6,006 nt of DNA from Desulfobacteraceae bacterium. GTDB lineage: Bacteria; Desulfobacterota; Desulfobacteria; Desulfobacterales; Desulfobacteraceae. Both the position numbers and the translations under genes were made by a program. Position 1 is the first letter of the stretch, and each line of letters opens with the position of its first letter. Location of the stretch: NCBI GenBank assembly GCA_023140455.1, contig JAGLLQ010000039.1, positions 1 to 6,006 of the forward strand. The letters are read 5' to 3'. The notes beneath the pieces were generated by a model. That model was given only the letters and a program-made list of their open reading frames with translations, had not been told where the DNA came from and did no database searches. Of the stretch, positions 1-6,006 are shown piece after piece.

Positions 1-365
1 CCATAATAGCCTGCTACAATTCCAAAGACTGCACCTATAACAAAGGCGGACAAAACAACTATAATGCCGATTCTAAATGCTGTTCTGGTTCCCCACACAA
101 CACCATAAAAAATATCATACTGACCTGACGTTGTACCAAAAATTCGTCCCTCTCCCGGAGGTTGAGGAGTCATTGAATAACCCTTATGGGGCATCATATA
201 TGGTCTGTGTTTGAACTTTGGCGGGGCAATATAAGGAGCTAATGCTGCAATTGTAATAAAAATTAACAAAAGCACAACTCCAATGATAGCAGAAGGATTT
301 CTAAATATTCTATAAAGAGTATATTTTAATTCTTTAATTTTAGGATGTTCGGTTTTTGTTTCCAT
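1..365 (-). CDS. ABC transporter permease, DppC/OppC-like (5' part only, runs off the window)
   Basis: This is the second inner-membrane permease of a peptide-type ABC importer. It would pair with the upstream DppB-like permease to form the substrate channel. About 122 codons are visible from an ATG at 365-363, and the reading frame is open to base 1. The N-terminus is cytoplasmic (METKTEHPKI...). A hydrophobic segment follows at about residues 25-46 (IIGVVLLLIFITIAALAPYI), then a polar stretch and a second hydrophobic segment from about residue 100. The motif IFGTTSGQYDIFYG followed by WGTRTAFRIG (about 76-100) sits where OppC/DppC proteins usually have GTDxxGRD...GxRxSL. The family match is therefore clear but the motif is divergent. 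The usual length is about 280-320 aa, so roughly 60% is missing, including the EAA loop. The start lies 55 bases after the stop of the upstream permease, and only a weak purine-rich stretch precedes it. The substrate cannot be told from the sequence. Confidence 0.9.
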   Translation of the reverse strand, partial: METKTEHPKIKELKYTLYRIFRNPSAIIGVVLLLIFITIAALAPYIAPPKFKHRPYMMPHKGYSMTPQPPGEGRIFGTTSGQYDIFYGVVWGTRTAFRIGIIVVLSAFVIGAVFGIVAGYY

Positions 366-391
366 ATTTCTTATATTTTCTTAAAAAACGA

Positions 392-436
392 ATTAATTCA
401 ATCTGATTAATTCAATCTGATTAATTCAATCTGATT
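392..436. repeat. Three tandem copies of a 14-bp unit over the permease stop codon
   Basis: Three exact head-to-tail copies of ATTAATTCAATCTG (plus strand) lie at 392-405, 406-419 and 420-433, followed by three more matching bases. The copy at 420-433 contains the TAA stop (423-421) and the last codons of the DppB-like gene. The other two copies lie in the gap before the DppC-like gene. Fourteen is not a multiple of three, so the copies read in different frames on the minus strand. Without the two extra copies the gap would be 27 bases instead of 55. Replication slippage is the likely origin. I know of no function for this unit. Confidence 0.9.
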
Positions 437-1452
437 CGGGGGTCTATTACTGCATAAAGTACATCAATTATTAAATTAACAACAACATATATCAACCCTA
501 GAAAAACGCTTATTGCAAGGACAACCGGTATATCAAGCTGGGTTGCGGCTTTTACAAGCAATAGTCCTAATCCTGCACGGTTAAATATAAATTCAACAGC
601 AACACTTCCCTCTATAGAGAGGGCAACAAGCCATCCTGCTACTGTTATGGCAGGCAGTAAAGCATTCTTTTTAACATGCTTATGGTTAATGGTGTATTCA
701 TCTACACCCTTGGCTCTGGCAGTAATAACATAATCTTTTGATATTTCTTCCAGAATACTTGAACGCATTACCCTTACAAGTATTGCTATAACAACTGTCA
801 CCTGAGTAACAACCGGTAAAACAAGATGCATGAGTGCATCCCACACAACAGCAAAATTCCAGTTTAAAATACCATCTATGGTATACATTCCGGTATATTG
901 AATAAACTGCTCAGGGTTGCTTGTAATAAAGTCATCAATATGGTCAGAAATAACCCCGGGCGGAAAAAGTTGAAACTGGGAATAAAAAAACATTAAAAGA
1001 ATCAATGCAAACAGAAAAGTTGGCAGAGACCAGCCAATAATCGCAGCAATCCTTGTTGTATGATCTATAAAGGTATCCCGATTAATACCTGCTATAGTCC
1101 CGAGCCAAATACCCAAGACTATTATAATGGGAAGAGAAAAAAGATTCATCTCCACTGTAACAGGCAAATAACGTATGATTGCTTCTAAAGTAGGAGAGGC
1201 AGCAACTGTGGAATACCCAAAGTTTCCTTTGGATATTTCTTTTATCCATCTTACATATTGGATGTGAAATGGTTGATCAAGACCATATTTTTTTACTAGT
1301 TTCGGAATCTCCTTGACTTGCTGTGGAGATTGTACAAAGGCTGCGGCTCTTCGTTCCGGACTGAATGTCATTAAAATTCCAAACATCAGAATGGATACAC
1401 CAAACAAAACAACAACCATAAACATTAATCTTCTGGCAATAAAGGCAGGCAA
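421..1452 (-). CDS. ABC transporter permease, DppB/OppB-like
   Basis: This is a 343-aa inner-membrane permease of the peptide/opine/nickel (PepT) importer family, near the usual length of 300-340 aa. It begins with the family's N-terminal pattern (FIARRLMFMVVVLFGVSIL, a cytoplasmic RR followed by the first membrane segment). Further hydrophobic segments lie at about 101-122, 134-158, 203-228, 266-283 and 308-335. The cytoplasmic EAA loop that docks on the ATPase is clear at about 235-270 (EEISKDYVITARAKG, then HVKKNALLPAIT). The C-terminal signature EFIFNRAGLGLLL is present, as is the ending DVLYAVIDPRIR. The start is a TTG (1452-1450). It is preferred to ATG codons 10 and 12 because those would remove the conserved RR segment, and because AGG (1463-1461) lies eight bases upstream. 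The usual PGDP-type motif after the first membrane segment is replaced by FSPERRAAAF. It belongs to the same operon as the binding protein upstream and the second permease downstream. Confidence 0.93.
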   Translation of the reverse strand: MPAFIARRLMFMVVVLFGVSILMFGILMTFSPERRAAAFVQSPQQVKEIPKLVKKYGLDQPFHIQYVRWIKEISKGNFGYSTVAASPTLEAIIRYLPVTVEMNLFSLPIIIVLGIWLGTIAGINRDTFIDHTTRIAAIIGWSLPTFLFALILLMFFYSQFQLFPPGVISDHIDDFITSNPEQFIQYTGMYTIDGILNWNFAVVWDALMHLVLPVVTQVTVVIAILVRVMRSSILEEISKDYVITARAKGVDEYTINHKHVKKNALLPAITVAGWLVALSIEGSVAVEFIFNRAGLGLLLVKAATQLDIPVVLAISVFLGLIYVVVNLIIDVLYAVIDPRIRLN

Positions 1453-1460
1453 CTTAAATA

Positions 1461-1465
1461 CCTAT
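1461..1465 (-). promoter_or_regulatory. Ribosome binding site supporting the TTG start
   Basis: On the minus strand ATAGG is followed after eight bases (TATTTAAG) by the TTG at 1452-1450. This short Shine-Dalgarno-like match decides for the TTG start over the internal ATGs nine and eleven codons further on. Confidence 0.5.
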
Positions 1466-1510
1466 TTTTTATAAGTGAATATTAATAAAACTTGGGAAAC
1501 AGAGCTTAAG

Positions 1511-1547
1511 AATTTCAGGAACAGAAAAGAATTCTGTTCCTGAAATT
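1511..1547 (-). promoter_or_regulatory. Perfect 16-bp stem-loop between binding protein and permease genes
   Basis: Bases 1511-1526 (AATTTCAGGAACAGAA) and 1532-1547 are exact reverse complements, separated by a 5-base loop (1527-1531). The hairpin starts 23 bases after the binding protein stop and ends 58 bases before the permease start. No run of T follows on either strand, so it is not a classic intrinsic terminator. Its position suggests an mRNA 3'-end stabiliser, processing site or partial terminator. Any of these would let the binding protein be made in excess over the membrane components, as is known for other binding-protein-dependent operons. The structure is seen in the sequence; the role is inferred. 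Confidence 0.7.
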
Positions 1548-1570
1548 AAATATTAATCTATCAAACTATC

Positions 1571-3302
1571 TTATTTATAATGATAGAAAAATGAATATGT
1601 TCCCGGATACATTGCATTTGGATGAAATCCTGAGACATTATCACTAAAGCCTTTGGCTCCAAGACGCTGAATAACTGTAACACCTGGGATGTCTTCTTGC
1701 CCAGATTTCCTGTATCTTATGATAAATTTTTCTTCTTTTATCAATTTCAGCTGTTTCAATACCCATTTTTATGAGTTTATCTGCTTCAGGATTACTATAA
1801 CCTATGTACTTTGAATAAAAACCATCAGAATGTAGATACGGAAATGCAAAATTGTGAGGATCAGGATAATCAGCACCCCACCCCACAACAAATACCGGGA
1901 GGCGATGCTGTTGAATTGCTGTAAGATATTCACCCCAATCCATGGCTGCTACTTCTAATTTAAATTTGGGACTTAAAGCTGCAATATTTTCAGCCATCAT
2001 GGTTGCAGCAACGCGTCTAATTTCTCTTCCTGTATTATGGAAAAGAGTTACTTTAAAACCTTTTTCCCATAATTTACCACCAAATGCTTTTTTCAAATGT
2101 TCTTCAACTTTTGCCATATCATACTGAGGATGGAAAGTGTCTTTCTGGTAGGGAAGGCCATCGACTATCGGATTTGCAGGTACAGATCCAAGACCATTTG
2201 CAACTTCATTTATAATTGCATTATAATCAATTGCATGGGCAAAAGCTAACCTTACATCTCTATCAGCAAAAAAGTTTGAAGGAACACCATTGCCATCAAG
2301 TTTACCAGAACCGACATAAGGGTTGGCAGTCATGTTTATATCCTGAGTAAACATGGCACATGTAACACCAAGCTGTGGATATTTATATAATTTAATACCT
2401 TTTTCTTTTTCCATTTCAGCATAATACTGAGCAGGAATTTCCATATCATTGACATCCCCGTTAAGGAACATCATTTTACGGGTTGACCATTCAGTGATTA
2501 TTTTAATTCTCACAGTCTTATATACTGCTTTTTCACCCCAATGACCGTCAAAGCGTTCAAGGATCATTTCTTTACCAGGTTCCCATTTTTCTTTATAATA
2601 AGGACCTGTTCCGTTTGTGATATGATGAAGAGGTTCTTTACCAGTATCAGGACCATTAAATTTTGCTGCATTGGCAATTTTGCCATCCCAGCAGCCATTT
2701 TCAATACTCCAGTCTTTATCAAGAATAGAACATGCTGTGTATGTAAGAATACCCATGAGTGGAGGAAAAGGAGCTATAAGATTAAAAACAACAGTGTTGC
2801 CTTTGGCTTCAACTGCTTTGTCTATTTTTTCAAAAATACCCGGGACAATTTTTCCATCTTTTCTTGTTCCGGTAGCACCTGTTAAAGGCTCAAGTAAAAG
2901 AGCCATTGGACCGCCTTCACAGTCTGCAATCAGATTTCGTTTAAAAGAATAAACAACATCTTCAGGTGTCATATCTGCACCATTATGAAATTTTACACCT
3001 TTACGGATTTTGAATGTATAAGTTTTTCCATCTTTTGAAATTCCACCATTTTTTACTGTTGGAATCTCTGTGGCAATTCTTGGTGTAAACTGGTCAGTGT
3101 ATGTCTCTTTAAATGCTACAAGTGTATCATAAATGTTATACAATTTAGTTGCACTTGAATCATCATACGCTTTAGCTGGATCCATACTGTTGATTGTTGC
3201 CAAAGAAGCAGAAACTATTGTGTCTTTACTTGCTGCACTTGCCGGTGTAATCAGCATGAAGCAAAGAAAGAGCGATGCCAAAAAAATAAATAACTTTTTC
3301 AT
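1571..3302 (-). CDS. ABC transporter substrate-binding protein, family 5 (SBP_bac_5), interrupted by a one-base frameshift
   Basis: This is the periplasmic binding protein of the importer; it captures the solute and delivers it to the two permeases. The ATG at 3302-3300 is preferred to the one three codons upstream (3311-3309) because AAAGGA lies eight bases before it. The N-terminus is a type I signal peptide (MKKLFIFLASLFLCFMLI, then TPASA|ASKD). The Cys in LFLC does not fit a lipobox, because the preceding residue is Leu. Family 5 features are KTYTFKIRKGVKFHNGADMT with EDVVYSFKR (about 93-122), NGTGPYY (about 230-236), DRDVRLAFAHAIDY (about 347-360) and VVGWGADYPDPHNF (about 472-485). After IQEIWA the frame is lost: the main frame ends at 1644 in an unrelated tail. 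The expected ending (EDIPGVTVIQRLGAKGF... to YHYK) continues in the next frame to a TAA at 1571. Removing one base gives 576 aa from this start. Peptide or related substrates are likely, but the ligand is unknown. It could be a decayed gene or carry a sequencing error. Confidence 0.88.
1697..1702 (-). other. One-base frameshift site in the binding protein gene
   Basis: On the minus strand TGGGCAAGAAGACATCCC reads W-A-R-R-H-P in the upstream frame. Deleting one A of the AA (1698/1697) gives W-A-E-D-I-P-G-V, which fits the family. Deleting one G of the GGG (1702-1700) gives W-Q-E-D-I-P and is nearly as good. The span 1571-3302 is one base more than a multiple of three, consistent with a single inserted base. 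Both frames are open up to the junction, and the downstream frame stays open for 41 further codons. Confidence 0.85.
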
Positions 3303-3310
3303 TTTTTCCA

Positions 3311-3317
3311 TCCTTTC
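3311..3317 (-). promoter_or_regulatory. Ribosome binding site of the binding protein gene
   Basis: GAAAGGA on the minus strand ends eight bases before the ATG at 3302-3300. It directly abuts or overlaps the other candidate ATG (3311-3309), which would therefore lack usable spacing. This decides the start of the binding protein. Confidence 0.65.
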
Positions 3318-3361
3318 ATGATATGGTTTGTTGTTTATCCTTATTACTAAAATTAAAAATT

Positions 3362-3370
3362 ACTATAACA
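3362..3370 (-). promoter_or_regulatory. Possible extended -10 promoter for the transporter operon
   Basis: The minus strand reads TGTTATAGT here, one mismatch from the extended -10 form TGnTATAAT. It lies about 60 bases before the binding protein start. I see no good -35 hexamer at 16-18 bases upstream. AT-rich DNA produces such matches by chance, so this is only a candidate. Confidence 0.3.
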
Positions 3371-3401
3371 AACAAAACCTAGTTAAAGGTTTAATACACG
3401 C

Positions 3402-3421
3402 CACATAATCATATTTATGTG
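3402..3421. promoter_or_regulatory. 20-bp imperfect palindrome, possible operator
   Basis: CACATAATCATATTTATGTG has seven-base arms (CACATAA / TTATGTG) around a six-base centre. It lies in the only sizeable intergenic gap upstream of the transporter operon, centred about 45 bases before the candidate -10. A regulator binding site is plausible. As a transcription terminator for the dus gene it is poor, because no T run follows. Confidence 0.3.
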
Positions 3422-3477
3422 AAGATTTCAACAAATTATTTTATTTTTCCGGTAAAATATACTAAATTTTTTGAGTA

Positions 3478-3497
3478 CAACCTCAATAAGAGGCTTG
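3478..3497 (-). terminator. Weak stem-loop after the dihydrouridine synthase gene
   Basis: The minus strand forms CAA(G)CCTC-TTATT-GAGGTTG, seven base pairs with one bulged G, starting 18 bases after the dus stop. It is followed by TACTCAAAAAATTT rather than a T run. It may mark the 3' end of the upstream operon or protect the mRNA end, but is weak as an intrinsic terminator. Confidence 0.25.
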
Positions 3498-3515
3498 GGA
3501 ATGTGTATATACAAC

Positions 3516-4478
3516 CTATTTTGCCATTCCGGCACCGGAAAAAAAATTTTCAACTTCTTTCTTATAATCATTTTCCGTTTGAGACAATAAAATTTTTTTA
3601 AATGCTTTTTCATCTTCCTGAAATGATTTTTTAAAATATGTCCAAAAGCCCTTCATTTTGCCAATGAGCTTTTTATCCTGCTTAATTTCTTTATAGCCAT
3701 TAAAGAGATCATCAATGAAATTATGTAATATTTCCAAACTCTTTTTTTCTGACAATTCATTGTCATTCCTTATAATTGAAGGAAGGAATGGATTTTCAAG
3801 TACCCCACGCCCGATCATAAATCTTTTAATTGATGGAAACTTGTTTTGAACTTTAATAAAAAACTCTTTACTTGTGATATCTCCATTATATACCATTTTA
3901 TGACTTGTCTCTTTTAAGACAGATGCAAAAGCTTCAATATCTGCATTGCCTTTATAAAACTGCACCCCTGTTCTGGGATGGAGTATAATCTCTCTTAACG
4001 GGTATTTGTCAAACACTTGGAGTAATGGGTAAATTTCATCAGGGTATGTTCTGCCCAGGCGCACTTTTATTGAAAGGTCTATTGAAATTTCTTTAAAAAC
4101 AATATCAAGGAACTCTTCAATTTCTTCAACAAAAGGAATCAATCCGGAACCTTTCTTTTTCTTAACTATCTTTAGCTGTGGGCATCCAAGATTCCAATTA
4201 ACACATGAATGCCCAAGATTAGAAAGGTGATTAGCAAGAAATGCAAAATCCTTTGGAGAATTACTTAGAATCTGAGGGGTTACAGGCAATTTTCGGTTGA
4301 GTTCAGGCAATACATCTCTGATTCGTGACGGATTAATCCTATTCTGCTCCATTGTTGAAATAAATGGAGCTATTGCCTCATCAAACCCTTTAAAATATTT
4401 GATGTAAATATTTCTGAATATTACATCTGTAAAGCCGTGTAAAGGTGCTAATATTAGTTCAATTTTATTTTTCTTCAC
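3516..4478 (-). CDS. dus: tRNA-dihydrouridine synthase (Dus family)
   Basis: This FMN- and NAD(P)H-dependent cytoplasmic enzyme reduces particular uridines in tRNA to dihydrouridine. Its 320 aa match the family's usual length. The TIM-barrel motifs appear in order: LAPLHGFTDVIFR (10-22), CVNWNLGCP with the catalytic Cys at 99, IKVRLG with the FMN-contacting Lys at 138, HPRTGVQFYKG with His 167, NGD (198-200) and MIGRGVLENPFL (221-232). A Lys-rich helical C-terminal domain follows from about residue 245. FWTYFKK near the C-terminal end recalls DusC-like proteins, but the subgroup and target position cannot be fixed from the sequence. The start is a GTG (4478-4476); an in-frame TAA directly precedes it (4481-4479), so the gene cannot extend further upstream. 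There is no clear Shine-Dalgarno sequence. The upstream gene stops only 11 bases before, so translation is probably coupled to it. The stop is a TAG at 3518-3516. Confidence 0.93.
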   Translation of the reverse strand: MKKNKIELILAPLHGFTDVIFRNIYIKYFKGFDEAIAPFISTMEQNRINPSRIRDVLPELNRKLPVTPQILSNSPKDFAFLANHLSNLGHSCVNWNLGCPQLKIVKKKKGSGLIPFVEEIEEFLDIVFKEISIDLSIKVRLGRTYPDEIYPLLQVFDKYPLREIILHPRTGVQFYKGNADIEAFASVLKETSHKMVYNGDITSKEFFIKVQNKFPSIKRFMIGRGVLENPFLPSIIRNDNELSEKKSLEILHNFIDDLFNGYKEIKQDKKLIGKMKGFWTYFKKSFQEDEKAFKKILLSQTENDYKKEVENFFSGAGMAK

Positions 4479-4489
4479 TTATCTGAAGC

Positions 4490-6006
4490 TCAGTTAACAG
4501 CTTTAAACGGCATTTCCACATCTATTTCTCCACTACCGCCTCTGGTAAATTTTGCATTAGGATATCTTTTTTTAAAAACTTTTATCATTTTATTATTTTC
4601 CGCTAGAACAATGGCTGTAAACCCTGTAAAATTATTTTTCTTTGCAATCTCTTCGAGTATTTCCAAAAGCCGTGTTCCGACTCCCATGCCATGGAGTTCT
4701 TCTTTTACAAGAAAAGCAACCTCTGCCATATTATTACCTACTTCTGCATAAGAACCTATTGCTACTATCCGCTTTCGCCTGCCAAATTGCATTAAGCCTA
4801 TTACTGTCATATTCTTTTTGTAATCCACTCCAGACCATTCTTTCTGAAGCATAGCTCTTGAAAAGACCTTTCTTTTATTAAAAAACCTGTAATAAATAGA
4901 ATCTTCTTGAAGAGAATAATAAAAATTCCTGGATTCAAACTCATCCGATGGTAGTAAAGGTCGAAACTCTATGTTGCTGCCATTTTTTAATTTCATGGAA
5001 GATTTATAATCATCAAGAAATAAAAGGTCCTGGCATGTAGGAGAAAGTTGATCAATAAAAATATAGCGTCTTTTTTTTGCCTCTTCTATCAATTCTTTTC
5101 TGAATTTTGGATGGGCAATCTGTACAAGCTCCATTACTCTCTGGTATATGCTTTTCCTTCTTAGTTCTGCAATACCATACTCAGTGACAACAATATCAAT
5201 ATCACCTCTGGTAGTTGCCACACCTGCGCCTTCACTCAAATGCGTAACAATTCTTGACACTTCACCATTCTGGGCAGTTGAAGGAATTACAATAATAGAA
5301 AAACCTCCCTTGGACATGCTGCTCCCGCGAATAAAATCAACCTGATCCCCTATGCCGCTATAAAAGAGGTACCCCTTGGAATCAGTACATATTTGCCCTG
5401 TAAGGTCAACTTCCAAAGCAGAGCTTATGGATATAAAATTATCATTTTTCGCTATTACATTGGGATCATTTACAAATTCAGAGGACTTAAAATAAAACAT
5501 GGGATTGTTATCAACATATTGATATAATTCTTTTGATCCCATACAAAGAGAAGCTACTACCCTGTCTGGAAGATATGATTTGTTCCTGTTGGTTACAGCT
5601 TTTGCCTTAAATAGAGGCAAAAGACCGTCTGTAATAACCTGGGTATGAATACCAAGATCTTTTTTATCCTTTAAAAAAGGGGCTATGGCATCAGGAAGAT
5701 GTCCAAATCCTATTTGTATAGTTGCTCCATCAGGAACAAGTTGTTTTACATAATGTCCTATACGTTCGATAACTTTTTGATTTTTCTTTCCAGGAGATGC
5801 TTCCACAAGGGGCTCTTGATGGAAAACAAGATAATCAATCTCATCAACATGGACAAAACTATCACCCATTGTTTTAGGCATTGCTGGATTTACCTGGGCA
5901 ATCACCATTGTAGCGTTTTTTAAACCTGAAAGTGTTATATCAACTGAAATACCAAGGCTACAAAAACCAAATTCATCTGGGGGAGAAACTTGTACTAAAG
6001 CCACAT
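4490..6006 (-). CDS. CoA-transferase/acetyl-CoA hydrolase family protein fused to a C-terminal GNAT domain (5' end off window)
   Basis: The first part belongs to the 4-hydroxybutyrate CoA-transferase / acetyl-CoA hydrolase family, which moves CoA between carboxylic acids or hydrolyses acyl-CoA in the cytoplasm. Numbering from the GTG at 6004, the motifs are ALVQVSPPDEFGFCSLGIS (2-20), IQIGFGHLPDA (96-106), DLGIHTQVITDG (116-127), NPNVIAKND-type FVNDPNVIAKND (177-188), SALEVDLTGQ (195-204), SGIGDQVDFIRG (216-227), GGFSIIVIPSTA (233-244) and TEYGIAELR (274-282). After about residue 343 comes a GNAT acetyltransferase domain with the acetyl-CoA loop ELHGMGVGTRLLEIL (436-450). The GTG at 6004 is not the real start: the preceding bases fit DVALVQVSPPD of the family, so about 110-120 N-terminal residues lie outside the window. 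The usual acceptor Glu in GIHTE is Gln 122 here. Whether the enzyme is a transferase, a hydrolase or catalytically altered cannot be decided. It is followed after 11 bases by dus. Confidence 0.9.
   Translation of the reverse strand, partial: VALVQVSPPDEFGFCSLGISVDITLSGLKNATMVIAQVNPAMPKTMGDSFVHVDEIDYLVFHQEPLVEASPGKKNQKVIERIGHYVKQLVPDGATIQIGFGHLPDAIAPFLKDKKDLGIHTQVITDGLLPLFKAKAVTNRNKSYLPDRVVASLCMGSKELYQYVDNNPMFYFKSSEFVNDPNVIAKNDNFISISSALEVDLTGQICTDSKGYLFYSGIGDQVDFIRGSSMSKGGFSIIVIPSTAQNGEVSRIVTHLSEGAGVATTRGDIDIVVTEYGIAELRRKSIYQRVMELVQIAHPKFRKELIEEAKKRRYIFIDQLSPTCQDLLFLDDYKSSMKLKNGSNIEFRPLLPSDEFESRNFYYSLQEDSIYYRFFNKRKVFSRAMLQKEWSGVDYKKNMTVIGLMQFGRRKRIVAIGSYAEVGNNMAEVAFLVKEELHGMGVGTRLLEILEEIAKKNNFTGFTAIVLAENNKMIKVFKKRYPNAKFTRGGSGEIDVEMPFKAVN

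Noticed and set aside
1571..1759. A short minus-strand open frame of 62 codons that could be called a separate small gene
   Set aside because: Its second half is the expected C-terminus of the binding protein in a shifted frame. Its first half is just the out-of-frame reading of the same gene.
2541..2952. Two overlapping plus-strand open frames of 93 and 114 codons
   Set aside because: They lie fully antisense to the conserved binding protein, with low-complexity compositions and no recognisable motif.
3260..3268. Lipobox-like Cys in the binding protein signal peptide
   Set aside because: The residue before Cys is Leu (LFLC), which does not fit the lipoprotein consensus. A type I cleavage site at TPASA|AS fits well.
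3404..3420. A sigma-54 type promoter around TGGCGTG on the minus strand
   Set aside because: The -24-like TGGC is present, but the -12 TTGCA element is absent at the required distance.
3419..3613. Short open frames on both strands near the end of the dus gene
   Set aside because: They overlap the dus 3' end and the AT-rich gap, show no family pattern, and lack supportive ribosome binding sites.
5148..5923. Plus-strand open frames inside the CoA-transferase gene
   Set aside because: They are antisense shadows of a strongly conserved coding region.
6002..6004. GTG as start codon of the CoA-transferase/GNAT gene
   Set aside because: The family has well over 100 residues before this point and the flanking codons fit an internal D-V-A-L. 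The gene simply runs off the window.

Overview
This window is AT-rich and has every supportable gene on the minus strand, so transcription runs from high to low coordinates. It holds two gene clusters, and both outer genes are cut by the window edges. The substrate-binding protein has a cleavable, non-lipoprotein signal peptide, which points to a diderm (Gram-negative type) bacterium. The CoA-transferase/GNAT fusion and the general protein style resemble anaerobic Desulfobacterota (Desulfobacteraceae-like). That placement is an inference from recall, not from a search.

Right part (6006 to 3516): a CoA-transferase/acetyl-CoA hydrolase family protein carrying a C-terminal GNAT acetyltransferase domain, with its 5' end lying beyond the window. 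Eleven bases after its stop codon comes a GTG-started tRNA-dihydrouridine synthase gene. The two are probably co-transcribed and translationally coupled. The fusion protein has a Gln where the family normally has the CoA-accepting Glu.

Middle gap (3515 to 3303): about 210 bases with no gene. It holds a weak stem-loop just after the dus gene, a 20-bp imperfect palindrome and an extended -10-like element. The last two are candidate control elements for the transporter operon.

Left part (3302 to 1): the start of an oligopeptide/dipeptide-type (PepT family) ABC importer operon in the order binding protein, permease 1, permease 2. The ATPase genes are presumably beyond base 1. The binding protein gene is split by a one-base frameshift near 1697-1702, and its last 41 codons continue in another frame. 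A perfect 16-bp inverted repeat lies between the binding protein and the first permease, as expected for differential expression of an abundant binding protein. Three tandem 14-bp repeats cover the stop codon of the first permease and part of the gap to the second.

I see no RNA gene, CRISPR array, insertion sequence or phage gene. I found no convincing new multi-gene system. The observations most worth checking are the frameshift, the missing catalytic Glu in the fusion enzyme, and the two intercistronic structures in the transporter operon.
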